The position numbers were made by a program, and so were the translations under genes. A stretch of 64,000 nucleotides of DNA. It comes from Nageia nagi (taxonomy: Eukaryota; Pinophyta). Positions 1-11,316 of this stretch are shown piece by piece. The DNA lies in assembly GCA_050084985.1 (NCBI GenBank), contig JBITNC010000001.1, forward strand, positions 89,280,001 through 89,344,000, read 5' to 3'. The notes beneath the pieces were generated by a model. It was not told the DNA's origin. It saw only the letters and a list, made by a program, of their open reading frames with translations, and searched no databases. Numbering within the stretch: the first letter of the stretch is position 1; each line of letters opens with the position of its first letter.

Positions 1-11
1 AAAGAAAAATA

Positions 12-570
12 ACAATAGAAGTCTTCATAATGCCATATACAATAAACCAATCTATAGCAATAGGGTTGGTATGTGAAGGATCAAGAGGGTCCTCTAATAT
101 TCAAGGTAAATAAGAGGCTCATCATGTTGTAATTTATAGGAGTAACCCTAGTGGGTTTAGTGGTCACACAATTATGAGTGGTCCTTCTAGTTTGTCAAGA
201 ACATTTGTGTGTTATGGATATCAAAAAAGCATCACCCTCTATATTTAGTAAGCTTTCTACCTTAGATAGAGATTAATCACTAGTATATCTAGGTGCACAA
301 CTAGCTTTAGACTTATCACATTCTTTTTTCAAGTAGAGGAGATTGAGAACTGAAAGCACACCATGGTTCCTAGTGACCTTGTAAGGGTTACCCATTATCA
401 TATTACCACTAAACCCACCAGGGTTACTCCTTCTAATTGCAACATTATGAGCTTCTTTTTGATATCTAATGTTAGGGGAGCCTTTTGACTCTTCTCATAC
501 CAACTCTTGTTATCAATTGGCTTGTTGGATATGGTGTTATGGAGACTCATAATACTATTTTTATGTATCT
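12..570. repeat. Imperfect fold-back, arms about 160 bp
   Basis: Bases 12-175 match the reverse complement of 398-570 over most of their length, roughly three quarters to four fifths by eye. Both arms contain a form of GGAGTAACCCTxGTGGGTTTAGTGGT next to the loop at 176-397. The left arm may continue beyond the window start. No terminal TG/CA or target duplication is visible. It could be a fold-back element or two inverted copies of an older repeat. Confidence 0.7.
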
Positions 571-697
571 TCTTTTCATTCTTAAATGTTGGAGTCACTC
601 TAGGAAATCTCTTGTTCCTCTTATATGTACTTTTGTACAATCCCATTGGTCATTTTTGGTCACCTGTGAACATTAATATTAAATTTTGAATTCTTAG

Positions 698-3690
698 AGG
701 CTAAATTCTATGTCTATTTTAAAATAATTATTTTTATCAATTTGACTCTTCAAGGAAATAAACATAAATAAAATAATTATTTGGGACCATTTTTATATCT
801 TTGCTAAGGAATGATGGTGTAAATGTCCCAAAAGTACATATTTTGAACAATTATCAACATTTGAGCATTTATTCAAAACATGGTCAAAATTAGCAAATTT
901 GGTCAATGTTGCAGTTGATCGATCAATTGACTAATCAACCTACTGATCCTATAAGATTGGGTAAATAAATTCCATTTATCCCCATAATGTATAAAATAAC
1001 TATATTTACACTATATTAAACAATTAGCTTACTGAGCCTAAGGGTTTGAAAGTCAACATGTCGATCAAAAATAAAATATCTATAAAAGCATAAACCAAGC
1101 TCATTTCATCCAATCATGTCATTTTTTTATAATGCTCATTTCATCAAAAATAAAATATCTATAAAAGCATAAACCAAGCTCATTTATGCTTACTGAGCCT
1201 AAGGGTTTGACTTGTTTATAAGTTTTGCATAACACTTATTTGAGCATTATAAAAAAATTAGCACTTCATCACATATTTATCAAGGTTATATAAGAAACCC
1301 ATCTTTAAGGTTTCTCACCCCATCTTCAAGGTGGAATGAAGTTTAATTATCCTATTTTATACTTGGATATTTTTCTTGTTAGGTTCTTACAGGTATTGAA
1401 CATCATTTGCAACACAATTGGAGCTATTATATCCTTTCATTAGTATATATTTCCTTACTTGCATTGTTGTGTGCATATAGCTTTCACTAGGCTAATTCAT
1501 CCTTTGTCCTTAGGGTTAGATTAGGGTTTGTTCATAATTATGCATACCCATATTGTTCTTTATCATTATTTAGTATGGCCATTGGTAATTGGCTTTATTC
1601 CTATTCTTGATTGTTCATAAAGAGTCATTAGATCACTTTCTTGATTTCTAGGGTTTGAATCTTGTTTCATGTCCTAGGGTTTTACAAGAATCTTTTTCTA
1701 GGTATATTTCCTCATATTTGATCATACCCTTTAGTATTATTTAGTATATTTTTAGAAATTACGATTATGGGTGTTGTTAATTATCATTGGGTTGTGTTTT
1801 GATAACTTTCTTGATTTTTGGTAGGTCATCTCGGCATATATTATGTTTGAATCATTATAACATATCTTTATCACTATAATGAGAATAAACATCAATATTT
1901 TAGCATAAAGATCATTTTAAAGTTATTATAAAGCATCTAGCAGCATCATAGCATAACAAATCATATCATACATGCATGTAATCATTTTCTTCATTTCTAC
2001 CATCCTTGTGATTAAGGACAAAGGGGCCTACTTATATGTTGAGCTAGGGTTTAACCTTACTTGTTGGGCTCTAGGGCCTTAAGTACCTAGATTTTGAGGT
2101 TCCCCACTAACATATTTATTTTTACAAGGTTCCTAGATATCAATAAGACATAAAAATTCAAGATCTACATCAAGAACACAAGCGTATCGCACCTTCGATC
2201 ACATCAATATTAACTCTAGCAAAGAACATTGATTGTATCATTCTAAATCCTAGAGCTTTTGTATGCTTGAGTAAACCCTAATTTTTATAGTGCATGATTT
2301 AGATGATCATAAAATGGTGATTTTGGTGGAACCTTATGGTTCTTGATTCATCAAGATCAAGAGGGGATTTCTAAACCCTAACCTTGGTTTTGGTGATTTC
2401 TAGTTTTATACATCTTCCTACTATTTTGGTGAAATTTTTCATTGATTTATTATGTTTTTTAGGATATCATTATTACATTAGTCAAAATCAAATTTGGGAG
2501 TCTCAAGGTCTCATCCATCAAAGATTCATAATTGATCATCATTAGGGTGATTAGGTCTACAAAGTGGCTCTCTATCAGTCTATAAATCTTGATCTGTCAA
2601 TCAATCACCTACAATTAGCCCTCTAATAACTAATCCTAACTTTCATATTATTTTAAGCATAGTTAGGTTAATTTTTATCATTTTTATTTTAGATCAGAGT
2701 TTCTAATAGGCAAGCAATGATACACTACCAAGTTATTTGTTTATCCTGATCATAAAATTTAATGTTTTTTATTATTTTAGTATTTTTCTAGGTACCACTG
2801 TGGTCAAGTCATCGATTGTTGATCAATTGGTCGATTAGCACTGCTGATCGGACCTATTTTAGTCGATTAGGAAACAAAGTATGTAAAATAGATAATTGAG
2901 CATCAAAACATTCTTGTAGCAAAATTAGAATTGAAGCCTTTGGGTGAGTTCTAATATCCCTTGTTTACTATAGATTAGACTTATTTTCTCTTCGCATCAT
3001 TAAGTTTGATTTTCATATCTTGAATTAGTGAAATTATCGTCCTTGGGTTGGGATTGCTTGCATTCTTGTGGAAGGTGAATTAACTTTGTATTTCATCTAG
3101 TTTACATCATACTATCTTTATATTTTAAACACATCAAAACTTAGAGTTACATTAGGGCATGTGGAATTCATTCCCATGACACTTACCTACTATTAGAGGT
3201 CATTTCCAAGGTAGGAACATACATCATAAAACACTTATTTTTTATCTCCCCTAGAGATCAATCCTCACCTTTCAACACTTGACTAGGTTCACTCGAGGAA
3301 AACTAAATAAGAGGAAAAATAATCATAAGAAGTAATCTTTGTCTTATAAGATTAAAAGATAATTGAATAAGAAGCAACTAAACAAGATAAGCACCATTAC
3401 TATATTTATCATTATTAGGATTTTGAGCATATATGATTGTTATCTCATCATATAGGTTGTGTGGTTACTTTAAATCCATTAAACAAGATCGTAACAAGAT
3501 TCTAGGTTGGCTATTCATTTTATTTTATTGTTTGATTCCATTGGGATATTACACTTTTCTTTTGTTGTTTGGAACCATTAGGAAATTGCATTTTTATTTT
3601 TCCTAGAATTTTATTTTCTTGTTGTTTCAAAACCAAATATTAGATATTAATCCCTTATTAGATCCTCTTAAGGAGTAAGATCTTTGTGTT
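698..3690. other. A+T-rich stretch without a recognisable gene
   Basis: No reading frame longer than about 60 codons and no protein family could be recognised on either strand. The stretch holds a short direct repeat at 1064-1188 and several ATCGATC/GATCAATTG-type short motifs near 915-950 and 2810-2870. It is probably an old LTR-element leader or LTR, because a gag-like relic follows at 3694. Confidence 0.4.
1064..1188 (+). repeat. Direct repeat, about 44 bp, two copies
   Basis: The block containing AAAATAAAATATCTATAAAA followed by GCATAAACCAAGCTCATTT occurs at about 1064-1107 and again at about 1145-1188, 81 bp apart. The string GCTTACTGAGCCTAAGGGTT also occurs on both sides, at about 1027 and 1188. 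A short inverted pair, TTTTTTATAATGCTCA near 1124 and its complement near 1233, lies across the same region. This looks like local slippage or a rearranged repeat. Confidence 0.75.
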
Positions 3691-3693
3691 TAC

Positions 3694-4735
3694 ATGACAG
3701 TTGAAACTAGGTCTCAAGCTAGGGCTAGATAACATGAGGAAAATCAAGAACCTATCCTTAGACCTACCACTACACAATCTCCACATCTGTCACATGTATC
3801 TTCTCATCACTCATCCTCTCATCATACATGAATTGTACAAGATCAACCTATGTTTGGAAATATCCCTCAATATTTTTAAGAGCAATTTCTCAATATAGTC
3901 TAAAATCAATTAATATTGCTTTTTGAGCAATTTCAACTTAGTCAAGCTCAAAAGTAACAAAGCATACCACAATATTCTCAATTGCAAAATTTGATTCATT
4001 AATTTGATCCTCAACATCATGATCTTCTTCATTCACCATCTTATAATCAATATTGGACATGGAAGAAACAAATGATCCATAATTCATATTATCTTCATAT
4101 ATGATTCCTCAACAATCCTTTGTCTCCACGTCACCAATTGTTGTAATAAATCAATTTCAATCTTAACTAATATAATAAATGGTATCACATCAACCCCTAG
4201 CTACATCAATTCTTCAACAAAATCTTGATCAACATATATCACAAGCATAATAACCAATCAATAATATTAGATCTTCATCATTTCATAAAAATCAACAAGC
4301 TATTATCCAAAATCTATTTGTTATGAAATATAATCCTTTGATCAATCCAAATTAAACCAATCACAAGTTTAGGGGTACATCATAATCTCAAGCCTTTGAA
4401 TATTCTAAATCAAGATCAACCAAAATAAATTGTTATTGTTAGATAATTTAATACTTCTTATCAACCAAACCAACAAAATCAAACACAAAGAAACTTTCAA
4501 AAAACAAACCCTCAAAGTATCAAACATCAAGTTTCATCCTCTTATCAAAATATCAATGTCAATCAAAATCCTCATCAAGCTCAAACATATCAACAAGTTA
4601 TCTCAACTTATCATCTTGAGAAAAATCAATAAGCTTTAAATCAAAATCTCAATCAACCATCATACGAAAATCAAAGTCAATGTTACATTAATCAAGATGT
4701 TGTCATTGATTTATTGGATGTTATTGATTTGCCAT
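3694..4735 (+). pseudogene. Degenerate Gln/Asn/His-rich gag-like region
   Basis: The plus strand reads as low-complexity peptide rich in Gln, Asn, Ser, His and Tyr. It begins near an ATGACAGTTGAAACTAGGTC start, giving a VETRSQARAR-like N-terminus, and has many in-frame stops. Such composition is common in LTR-retrotransposon gag proteins, but no UBN2 domain or CCHC zinc knuckle is visible. No single frame survives beyond about 70 codons. The assignment to gag rests on composition and on the surrounding transposon relics. It could also be any Gln-rich relic. Confidence 0.35.
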
Positions 4736-5517
4736 GATTTCCTCTTTATTGTTGCTCCAAAATCACGTCCTCCATGTAAAAAAGGTTATGACATGTCACA
4801 ACCATGTGGAGTGGTTAATTAGAATTAAGTGGGACAATCTAAAGTTGACATGGGAGCTAGACCCTTTTTTTAGTCAATAGCATCAAAGGTGTTATGCCTT
4901 ATTTTTTGAGACAACTTGGAGAAAAATTATCATGATTCTCATCTCAATCAATACCATTATAGGAATTAGTGGAAGGAGGGGAATGGTTGGGATGGATAGG
5001 ATAGCTAACAGTAGTCTCATTCATGTTCAATTATCCCTCATACCATGCAAGATTGGATGGAACCTATGGACGGGTGGTGAGGATCCAAAAATCCACCTAG
5101 TGTCATGATGCATTCTCCATGTAGATGCCCAAATTTAGGTATTTACCAAGGGTTATAGACATCCTATCAACAAAGGTGCATTAATTTTATATATTAACAT
5201 TTGTTTGTTTGGTGATAAGTACTTTTGAAAGCTTTCTTCTGACTTGAATGGTGATAATGGCCCCCAAATGAACATGTGATGCTCTAAAGGAACCTCACTT
5301 GGAACCTATTTTGCTTTCAACGTTGAAGGAGGTGTGTAAAATACCTCCTTTTTCTTGAGAAATTCAAAGAGCATGATGCTAAGCTTTTTTGATAATTTGC
5401 CTTAAATTAGAATGGGGGGTGGTGCAGACCTTTGACATCATCTTTAAGGTGAATCAAGTTATTATAGCACAAGTTACAAGCCTGAAATGCAATGGGGAAT
5501 TATCCTAAGGGACAACC
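4736..5517. other. No gene recognised
   Basis: This interval lies between the gag-like relic and the short LTR at 5518. I see only short frames and no recognisable domain or repeat array. It may be decayed internal sequence of the same element as the gag-like relic. Confidence 0.4.
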
Positions 5518-5766
5518 TGTGAGACACCTAACCTTCAGGGATTATGATATTTGTAACGTAGCAATGGTATTTACTACATTTAGTAAATTTATAGCTTAGA
5601 GTACAGTGGTATTCTAAGAGTCATTAATTAATAAATGTGAAAAGTTATTTAGAGATCTCAAGGGTCATATAAGAAGATGAATAAGTAGAGTCATTTTGTT
5701 ATGTATTTACTCTCATTTCCAATCTAATGGAATACTTTTTATCTTAGAGATAATGCAAGCCTGTCA
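5518..5766 (+). mobile_element. Family C LTR (5' type), followed by primer-binding site
   Basis: This 249-bp block starts TGTGAGACAC and ends CCTGTCA. It is clearly homologous to 26648-26892: both contain AGTGGTATTCTAA, GATCTCAAGG, ATCATATAA, TGTATTTACTCTCATTT and TCTAATGGAATACTTTT in the same order. It is followed at once by TTGGTATTAGAAATC, a mutated TTGGTATCAGAGC-type primer-binding site, so it was a 5' LTR. Almost none of its own coding region can be recognised downstream. Confidence 0.8.
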
Positions 5767-7714
5767 TTGGTATTAGAAATCAAGTTGAATATGTTCTCTC
5801 CTAACTCCATGAAATATGTTCGAAAGTCATCTTCCTTTTTAATCAAGAAATTTACTTTCAGTTTTCTTAGAATCCATGCATAAAAACTCATCTTTAATCA
5901 TAGAAATAAATACCCTTTTCGAGTAGATGATTTTTGATTTTTTTACAAAGTGATTTGTTACAAAAATGATGAAGATATTTTAGTTCAAACTCTTTGGATG
6001 CATAGGGTTTCTATGAAGATATTAATGGTGGTATTATTTTTTTTATGGTTCAATAGTTTGATATAATCTGTGCATGTTGAAACCATCTCATCGGACCCCC
6101 ATTTTTTGAAGAAAAGGAGGCCATCGACTCCCACCCGTCAACCAATTGTTTGCAAGTTGTCATGCACATTGTGGACCCGACCCATGGGCAATTGTTCTTA
6201 AAAATTATAGGAAATATATGTATGTATGTATTTTTGAACTTTGAGGTTAATATGTTATGAATCCATAAATCATTAAGGAAATAAATAGTGCATAAGTCTT
6301 AATTTTTTCAGCTTTTGAGTGCATTTATAGTGATTCTCTATTTTTATTTTTAAAAATTTTTAAATTCTAATTTCACTAATGTTTCCAATGAGTAGAAATT
6401 TTGTACATAATATGTCGACAATAGTGCATAATTAATTATGTTGCAATTTTTGAGTTGTAATCAATATTATTCAAAAATTGAGAAGAAACAAGGAAAGAAC
6501 CTTGAAAGGCAAATAAAAATTTTAAACGTAGACTGAAATGCAAAAAGAAAATTGTAACCGTAATTTTTTTTATTTAAATAGGTATTATTTTTTTTGAAAT
6601 TATAGCATAATATGTAGATAATAGTGCATAATTAATTGCATTGGAATTTTTGAGTTGTAATCAATATTATTCAAAAATTGAGAAGAAACAAGGAAAGAAC
6701 CCTAAAAGGCAAATAAAAATTTTAAACGTAGATTGAAATGCAAAAAGAAAATTGTAACCGTAATTTTTTTTATTTAAATAGGTATTATTTTTTTGAAATT
6801 CTATCCCTTCCCACATGGATCCCTTGCTCCCCTAAGACCCCACCTTGAGGTTAACAGACCCTTGCTAGTCGATAGAAACTACCCACACCTGTCAACCACT
6901 TGTCAAATCTACAATGACCCTATCAACCTTGACTAGGCACTGACACACTTTGCCATGCCTAACAGTATGAAAAACCTACCTTGATGCCCCCACCACCTGC
7001 CTCATGTGGGTACACTAGCTCAACACCTACCCTTTAACCATGTTGATAACACCCATCTCCCTATTATGCATGTGCAGTCAATACTATTAATTAGCAAAGC
7101 AAGGTGTTTGAGATATTTTGAACCTATTTAAAATTCCATAAAATGTTTTGAAGATGTTTTGATCAATTTAACTTCATTTTTGGTCAAATGTTATTTGTTG
7201 AGCTCCAATTTTTTGGAAATGTATGATGAGGGATATGGATTATATTTTGCCTTTAATAAATACCTAAAACAACGTAGTAATTTACAATTAGAGTAAGATA
7301 TTGTGGAATATGGTGTTTATGAGGGGTTTCACACTTTGATGTATTTGATCCATGATATACAAATTGAGATCAAGAAAGAGTTAGAATTGGGATACTTGGT
7401 AGATGTTGAACACAATAAAGATAAATATGATAATGATGTGGTTTTAGATTGTGCTTCCTCTTTAGCCCTTCCTCCTTCCAAAAGGAAATGAGTGATGAAA
7501 AACTCATTTTTTAGTGTGTTGTTTGTATTTTTAGTGTGCTTTGGTCATTTTGTGTTGAAAGAAAAGGAAATTTTAGCTTGAATTTTTTGGTTTGTAAGGA
7601 TATTTGGAAGTATGAAAGTTTGACTAAATTAATAAAATTTGATGTGATGTGATGATGTAAAAAGATGCATTCACTTGTGAGTATTATTAGTGTTGTTTTA
7701 ATCGATAAAGAAAA
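5767..7714. other. Decayed sequence downstream of the family C LTR
   Basis: No confident gene. The interval contains the 200-bp tandem duplication described separately. A 62-codon plus-strand frame at 7303-7491 reads MEYGVYEGFHTLMYLIHD at its start and has no recognised family. The part at 6800-7080 is richer in C and resembles neither neighbour. It is probably several decayed insertions. Confidence 0.4.
6395..6795 (+). repeat. 200-bp tandem duplication
   Basis: Two adjacent copies, about 6395-6595 and 6596-6795, are offset by exactly 200 bp. They share long identical blocks such as AATCAATATTATTCAAAAAT, GAGAAGAAACAAGGAAAGAA and AAAAAGAAAATTGTAACCGT. Only scattered substitutions separate them (GTCGACA against GTAGATA, CTTGAAAGG against CCTAAAAGG), so the duplication is young relative to its surroundings. 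Confidence 0.9.
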
Positions 7715-8205
7715 TGTTGGAATGTATAATGCATTATTGTAAAGGTTGTATTAAATATTCTATGTAAATTTACTAATACTTAAGGGTGTCATTTGATACC
7801 TTAAGTATTTAAGTGAATATGATAATGTAACTTGTCCTACACTCCATGTCATGAGCATGCTCCTTGGATAAAAGGATGTGCATGTCATGCTTTTGTACAT
7901 TAGATAAAAGGGTGATCCAAAGAGGGATTTTGGCCTATAAATAGAAGGCTCCTTTGTGATTACACACCAATTATAGAGTAAAGTTATGCTATAGGATAGA
8001 AGTGTAGGAGTTAAGATTAGGAGGATTGTAAAAGAGTTGTATTTGTGATTGAAGTAAAGATCTAGTTAGTGGATGTACTCCTAGTTGGAGCAACCATTTA
8101 CATCTTGTGTTGTGAGATTGCTTTGTGAGTTTGTTAGATGTAATTGTGAGCTTTCATGTGATCTTGGTAGTTTAGGATTATTCTGATTATAGTTCAATTC
8201 TTTCA
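7715..8205 (+). mobile_element. 5' LTR of copy A1 (family A)
   Basis: The 491-bp LTR begins TGTTGGAATGTATAATGCAT and ends GTTCAATTCTTTCA, so it has TG...CA ends. The same block appears in both orientations elsewhere in the window at lengths of about 480-505 bp. Conserved internal landmarks are CATGTCATGAGCATGC, a CTATAAATAGAAGG promoter motif and AGTGGATGTACTCCTAGTTG. Confidence 0.92.
7936..7943 (+). promoter_or_regulatory. TATA box of the family A LTR
   Basis: TATAAATA lies within GCCTATAAATAGAAGGC, about 220 bp into the LTR. The same motif is kept in A5 at 44377-44384 and, reversed, in the minus-strand LTRs. Conservation across copies that have otherwise diverged supports its role as the RNA start signal of the element, placing U3 upstream and R/U5 downstream. 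Confidence 0.75.
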
Positions 8206-8220
8206 TTTGGTATCAGAGCA
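8206..8220 (+). other. Primer-binding site of copy A1
   Basis: TTTGGTATCAGAGCA directly follows the CA end of the LTR. TGGTATCAGAGC is complementary to the 3' end of plant initiator methionine tRNA, the usual primer of Ty1/copia elements. Confidence 0.9.
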
Positions 8221-8572
8221 CCTTGGAGGCTCCTCTTTACATCCTTGGTGTGGAAGCTCTTCTTCTTAGTGTGGAAGCTCCTTTTATTTTCCAACATCTT
8301 AGTGATCTTCATTCCTCATCCTACTCTACTTTGGTGAGGTAAAAGATTTTAAGGTATAATTTCTTCTCCTACCTTCAATATTTTTTTCTCATATGGTATT
8401 AATATTATTATAATGATGATGTGAGTTTAATTTCTTAAAAATAAACTTACTTCAAAATATCATAATATATTGTTGCCTTTTTTTTTTTTTTACTAACAAT
8501 TTATTTATAGTTAGTAATCATCTTTTGATGAATAATTTTAAACAATAATATATTATGTTATTTTTTATTTTT

Positions 8573-8613
<41 letters not shown>

Positions 8614-11316
8614 GTTTGAAATATTTTTAAAGGAAAAGGACTTTAGTTTATTTGCAATTTTTTACAAAATGAATACAATATTCTATTTAATATAAAAAAG
8701 GGGGGAGAAATTTTTTTAATTTTCACTAATATTTGCAATTTATACAAAAAGGGTGGGTCTTGGCTCTGTTATTCTCCCCTAGCTACATTTGAAGGAGAAC
8801 TCATGACCTTTTTTAGTCTACCTCTGCCTCCCTTCACCATATTACATTTGGTGAGCCACTACAAACTTCAATGTTGGATCTTTTCCACCCTCTGTCAACT
8901 CTCGACCAGCTAAAACTTCCTTTGAAAAGATCATCGCCTGTTCTCAAGCGTAGTGGTGTTTCTTCCACCACTCACATGCAACATGTACTCCTTGGTCATG
9001 GTTTTATTCTCATGGCCCTTGCATCCCCTTACCTCCTCCTCCTCTATTTTCACTTGTGAGTTGTTATTCAAATTAAATCGACTAGTCAAGGTTGCTTTTC
9101 GGGGTTACCACTTCATTATATCCTTCTCAAAAACATTGGCACTACATGAGTGAGATTTACCATTTTGTTTGCAAAAAGTGTGGGTGATCATTGCATGTTT
9201 TTCATTGATCAAGGCTACCATGAGCCACTTTGACTCATGGTTAGTAACTCCTGATACTGAGAAGAATTTCTTTCAGCTGCAAGGAAATTTGCATTCCCTT
9301 AGCCATGTTAAGGTGCCTTCTTTAATCTATCATGTGACCCTTCAAAACCCTTTAAGGCTATCCTCACAATGCAACTTCCTCATGCGACCCTTGGAGCACT
9401 TTGTTCTCTTATCATTTTTGACCTACCTTTGCGACCTCTGACCCTCTTCCAGCATAGTTCACTCCTCCTCACATTTTTTTCTCCTCCTCATTTTCACATC
9501 TCTGAGGTGCAAGTTCTACTCTTGGCCAGTAAAGGTTGCCACCATGCCTACTACTAATCGTTGCCTTCTCTCTCCTCTAAATTTGAACCCTGCTCCTTTT
9601 ACAATGTGTTGCTCCTCTTCATTGTGTTTCACTCTTTTTTTTATTCATTTTTGGTAAGTAAAAAAGGGGGAGTACATCTCATTTATTCCTGATAGATGAC
9701 TATTAAGTTATTCTTCTTTCTTGCAAGTTATCTCATGCAGCTTTGTCAAACTATATTAAATGCTATTCCTTGAGTATACGAATTCCTTATCCATTTTTTA
9801 CTCTTCATTAATTTCTTTTTGAAAATCAATAATGATTACTTGTTTAAAATGGAAGCATTGAATGAAATTTTTTTAAGCATAAGGCATTTTTTGGCATAGA
9901 GAATTTAAAAAATAAATAAATAAATGTTATGCTTTGAAGTAACAATTGCAAAAGTTATTCTCTAAAGTGTAATTTTTTACTTATGATAAAATATGCAATT
10001 TTGTAGTATTTTATACTAAACATTTATTCAAGGTATTCTTAAGTATAGAGGGGGAAATATTTGTGAGTTTCTTTACTTAATTTTTTAGAAATTTTTTATA
10101 CCTCTTTAAATTTCTTGAAAATGATGCATGATTATGTATCCTCTTTATGCAAAGTAATAGATAGATTCATGCAAATTAAGGAAATATTTGTGAAATTCTT
10201 TTACTTTAAAATCTTAAGGATTTAAATTTTAAGTTAATGATACATGCTTAGAACTTAAATTTTTAACTTGAAATAATGCATGCTTATTACTTAATTTATG
10301 ATGCCTTTTACTTTCTTATGCAAGTTATGGGAATAATGCATGTTATATTTTGAAATAATGCATGTTTTATGAATGGATTAGTTCTTATGAAAAATAATGC
10401 ATGCTTACTTAATTTTTTTAAGTTATGGATTGATGCATGCTTCTTAAGTTAATGATGCATACTTATACTTATGAGATTAATGCATGCTCTAATGCAAAGT
10501 TAATGGATTTGTGCAAAATAAGGTTGTGTAAAGATGTCCTTTAGGGGTTAGTAAACAAAACCCATTGGACACTTAAGTTTCATGTTATGAATGGATGATG
10601 TTTAATTTTATGCTTTTTATTTCATGTTTTGCATTTTGCTTTATTTACTTATGCAAATTGCAAACATTGATATGAGAAACCCCTAAAATGAACACATTCG
10701 CATATACATTTTACAACATGACTTGTTTGGGGAGCCATGAGGTGAGGACAGGTAGACTGGAGCCTTTAAGTTCAATGATTCAAGTGGTGAAAAGTTTGTA
10801 CATAAGTCCTCTGTTGGTCTAGACATAAATCTATTAGGTAGACAGGCATGTGTGTAGTGATACCACATGTTCGCATGTCCATTCAGGGATTATCTTGATA
10901 ACCTAGAAGGAAAACTTGAAACCTAATCAAGATTAATAATTTGGCTGATCTAATAAATGTCGAAACCTTAAAAAATAGCTAGTACTTCTCTTTGTGAAAG
11001 TATATTGCTGGCCAAGGGAAACTAATTAAGGATTGGTAGTACTTAGGTTTCTCTTATGTGGGCATCCAAGTGAAAGCTTAATTTTAGACAAGAAAACAAG
11101 CCTCACAATGTTACTTTACATCTATGGTTCTTTAGATGAGAAATGTATTTGGGTACATGGGTTATTATTTGAATTATAAAATATTTGCACTTATGAATCA
11201 AATCAAGCATGTCATTAATGTTAAATGTAACATGTATTATTTACTTGGTTAAAATTTAACATTTAATATTATTTATTGAAACCAAATGCTTATTATTTCT
11301 CATTTTTGTGTAGCAA
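8221..11316 (+). other. Untranslated leader of copy A1, with a C/T-rich block
   Basis: This 3.1-kb stretch separates the primer site from gag. It holds a poly-T run near 8477, a (TA)n microsatellite at about 8576-8611 and a C/T-rich block at about 8700-9660 with short frames but no recognised protein. An A+T-rich part at 10180-10510 repeats TTAATGCATGC-like words. The last 0.8 kb, from about 10550, is well conserved with the leaders of A5 (55250-55878) and A2 (18700-19510). An example is GTCCTTTAGGGGTTAGTAAA, followed by CAAAACCCATTGGACACTTA. Confidence 0.7.

Noticed and set aside
1505-1535. TTAGGGTTAGATTAGGGTTTG, telomere-like
   Set aside because: Only two or three degenerate TTTAGGG-like words. 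Not an array.
8871-9557. Several 60-90-codon plus frames in the A1 leader
   Set aside because: The C/T-rich composition lowers stop frequency. No domain, no conservation with A5 or A2 at this place.
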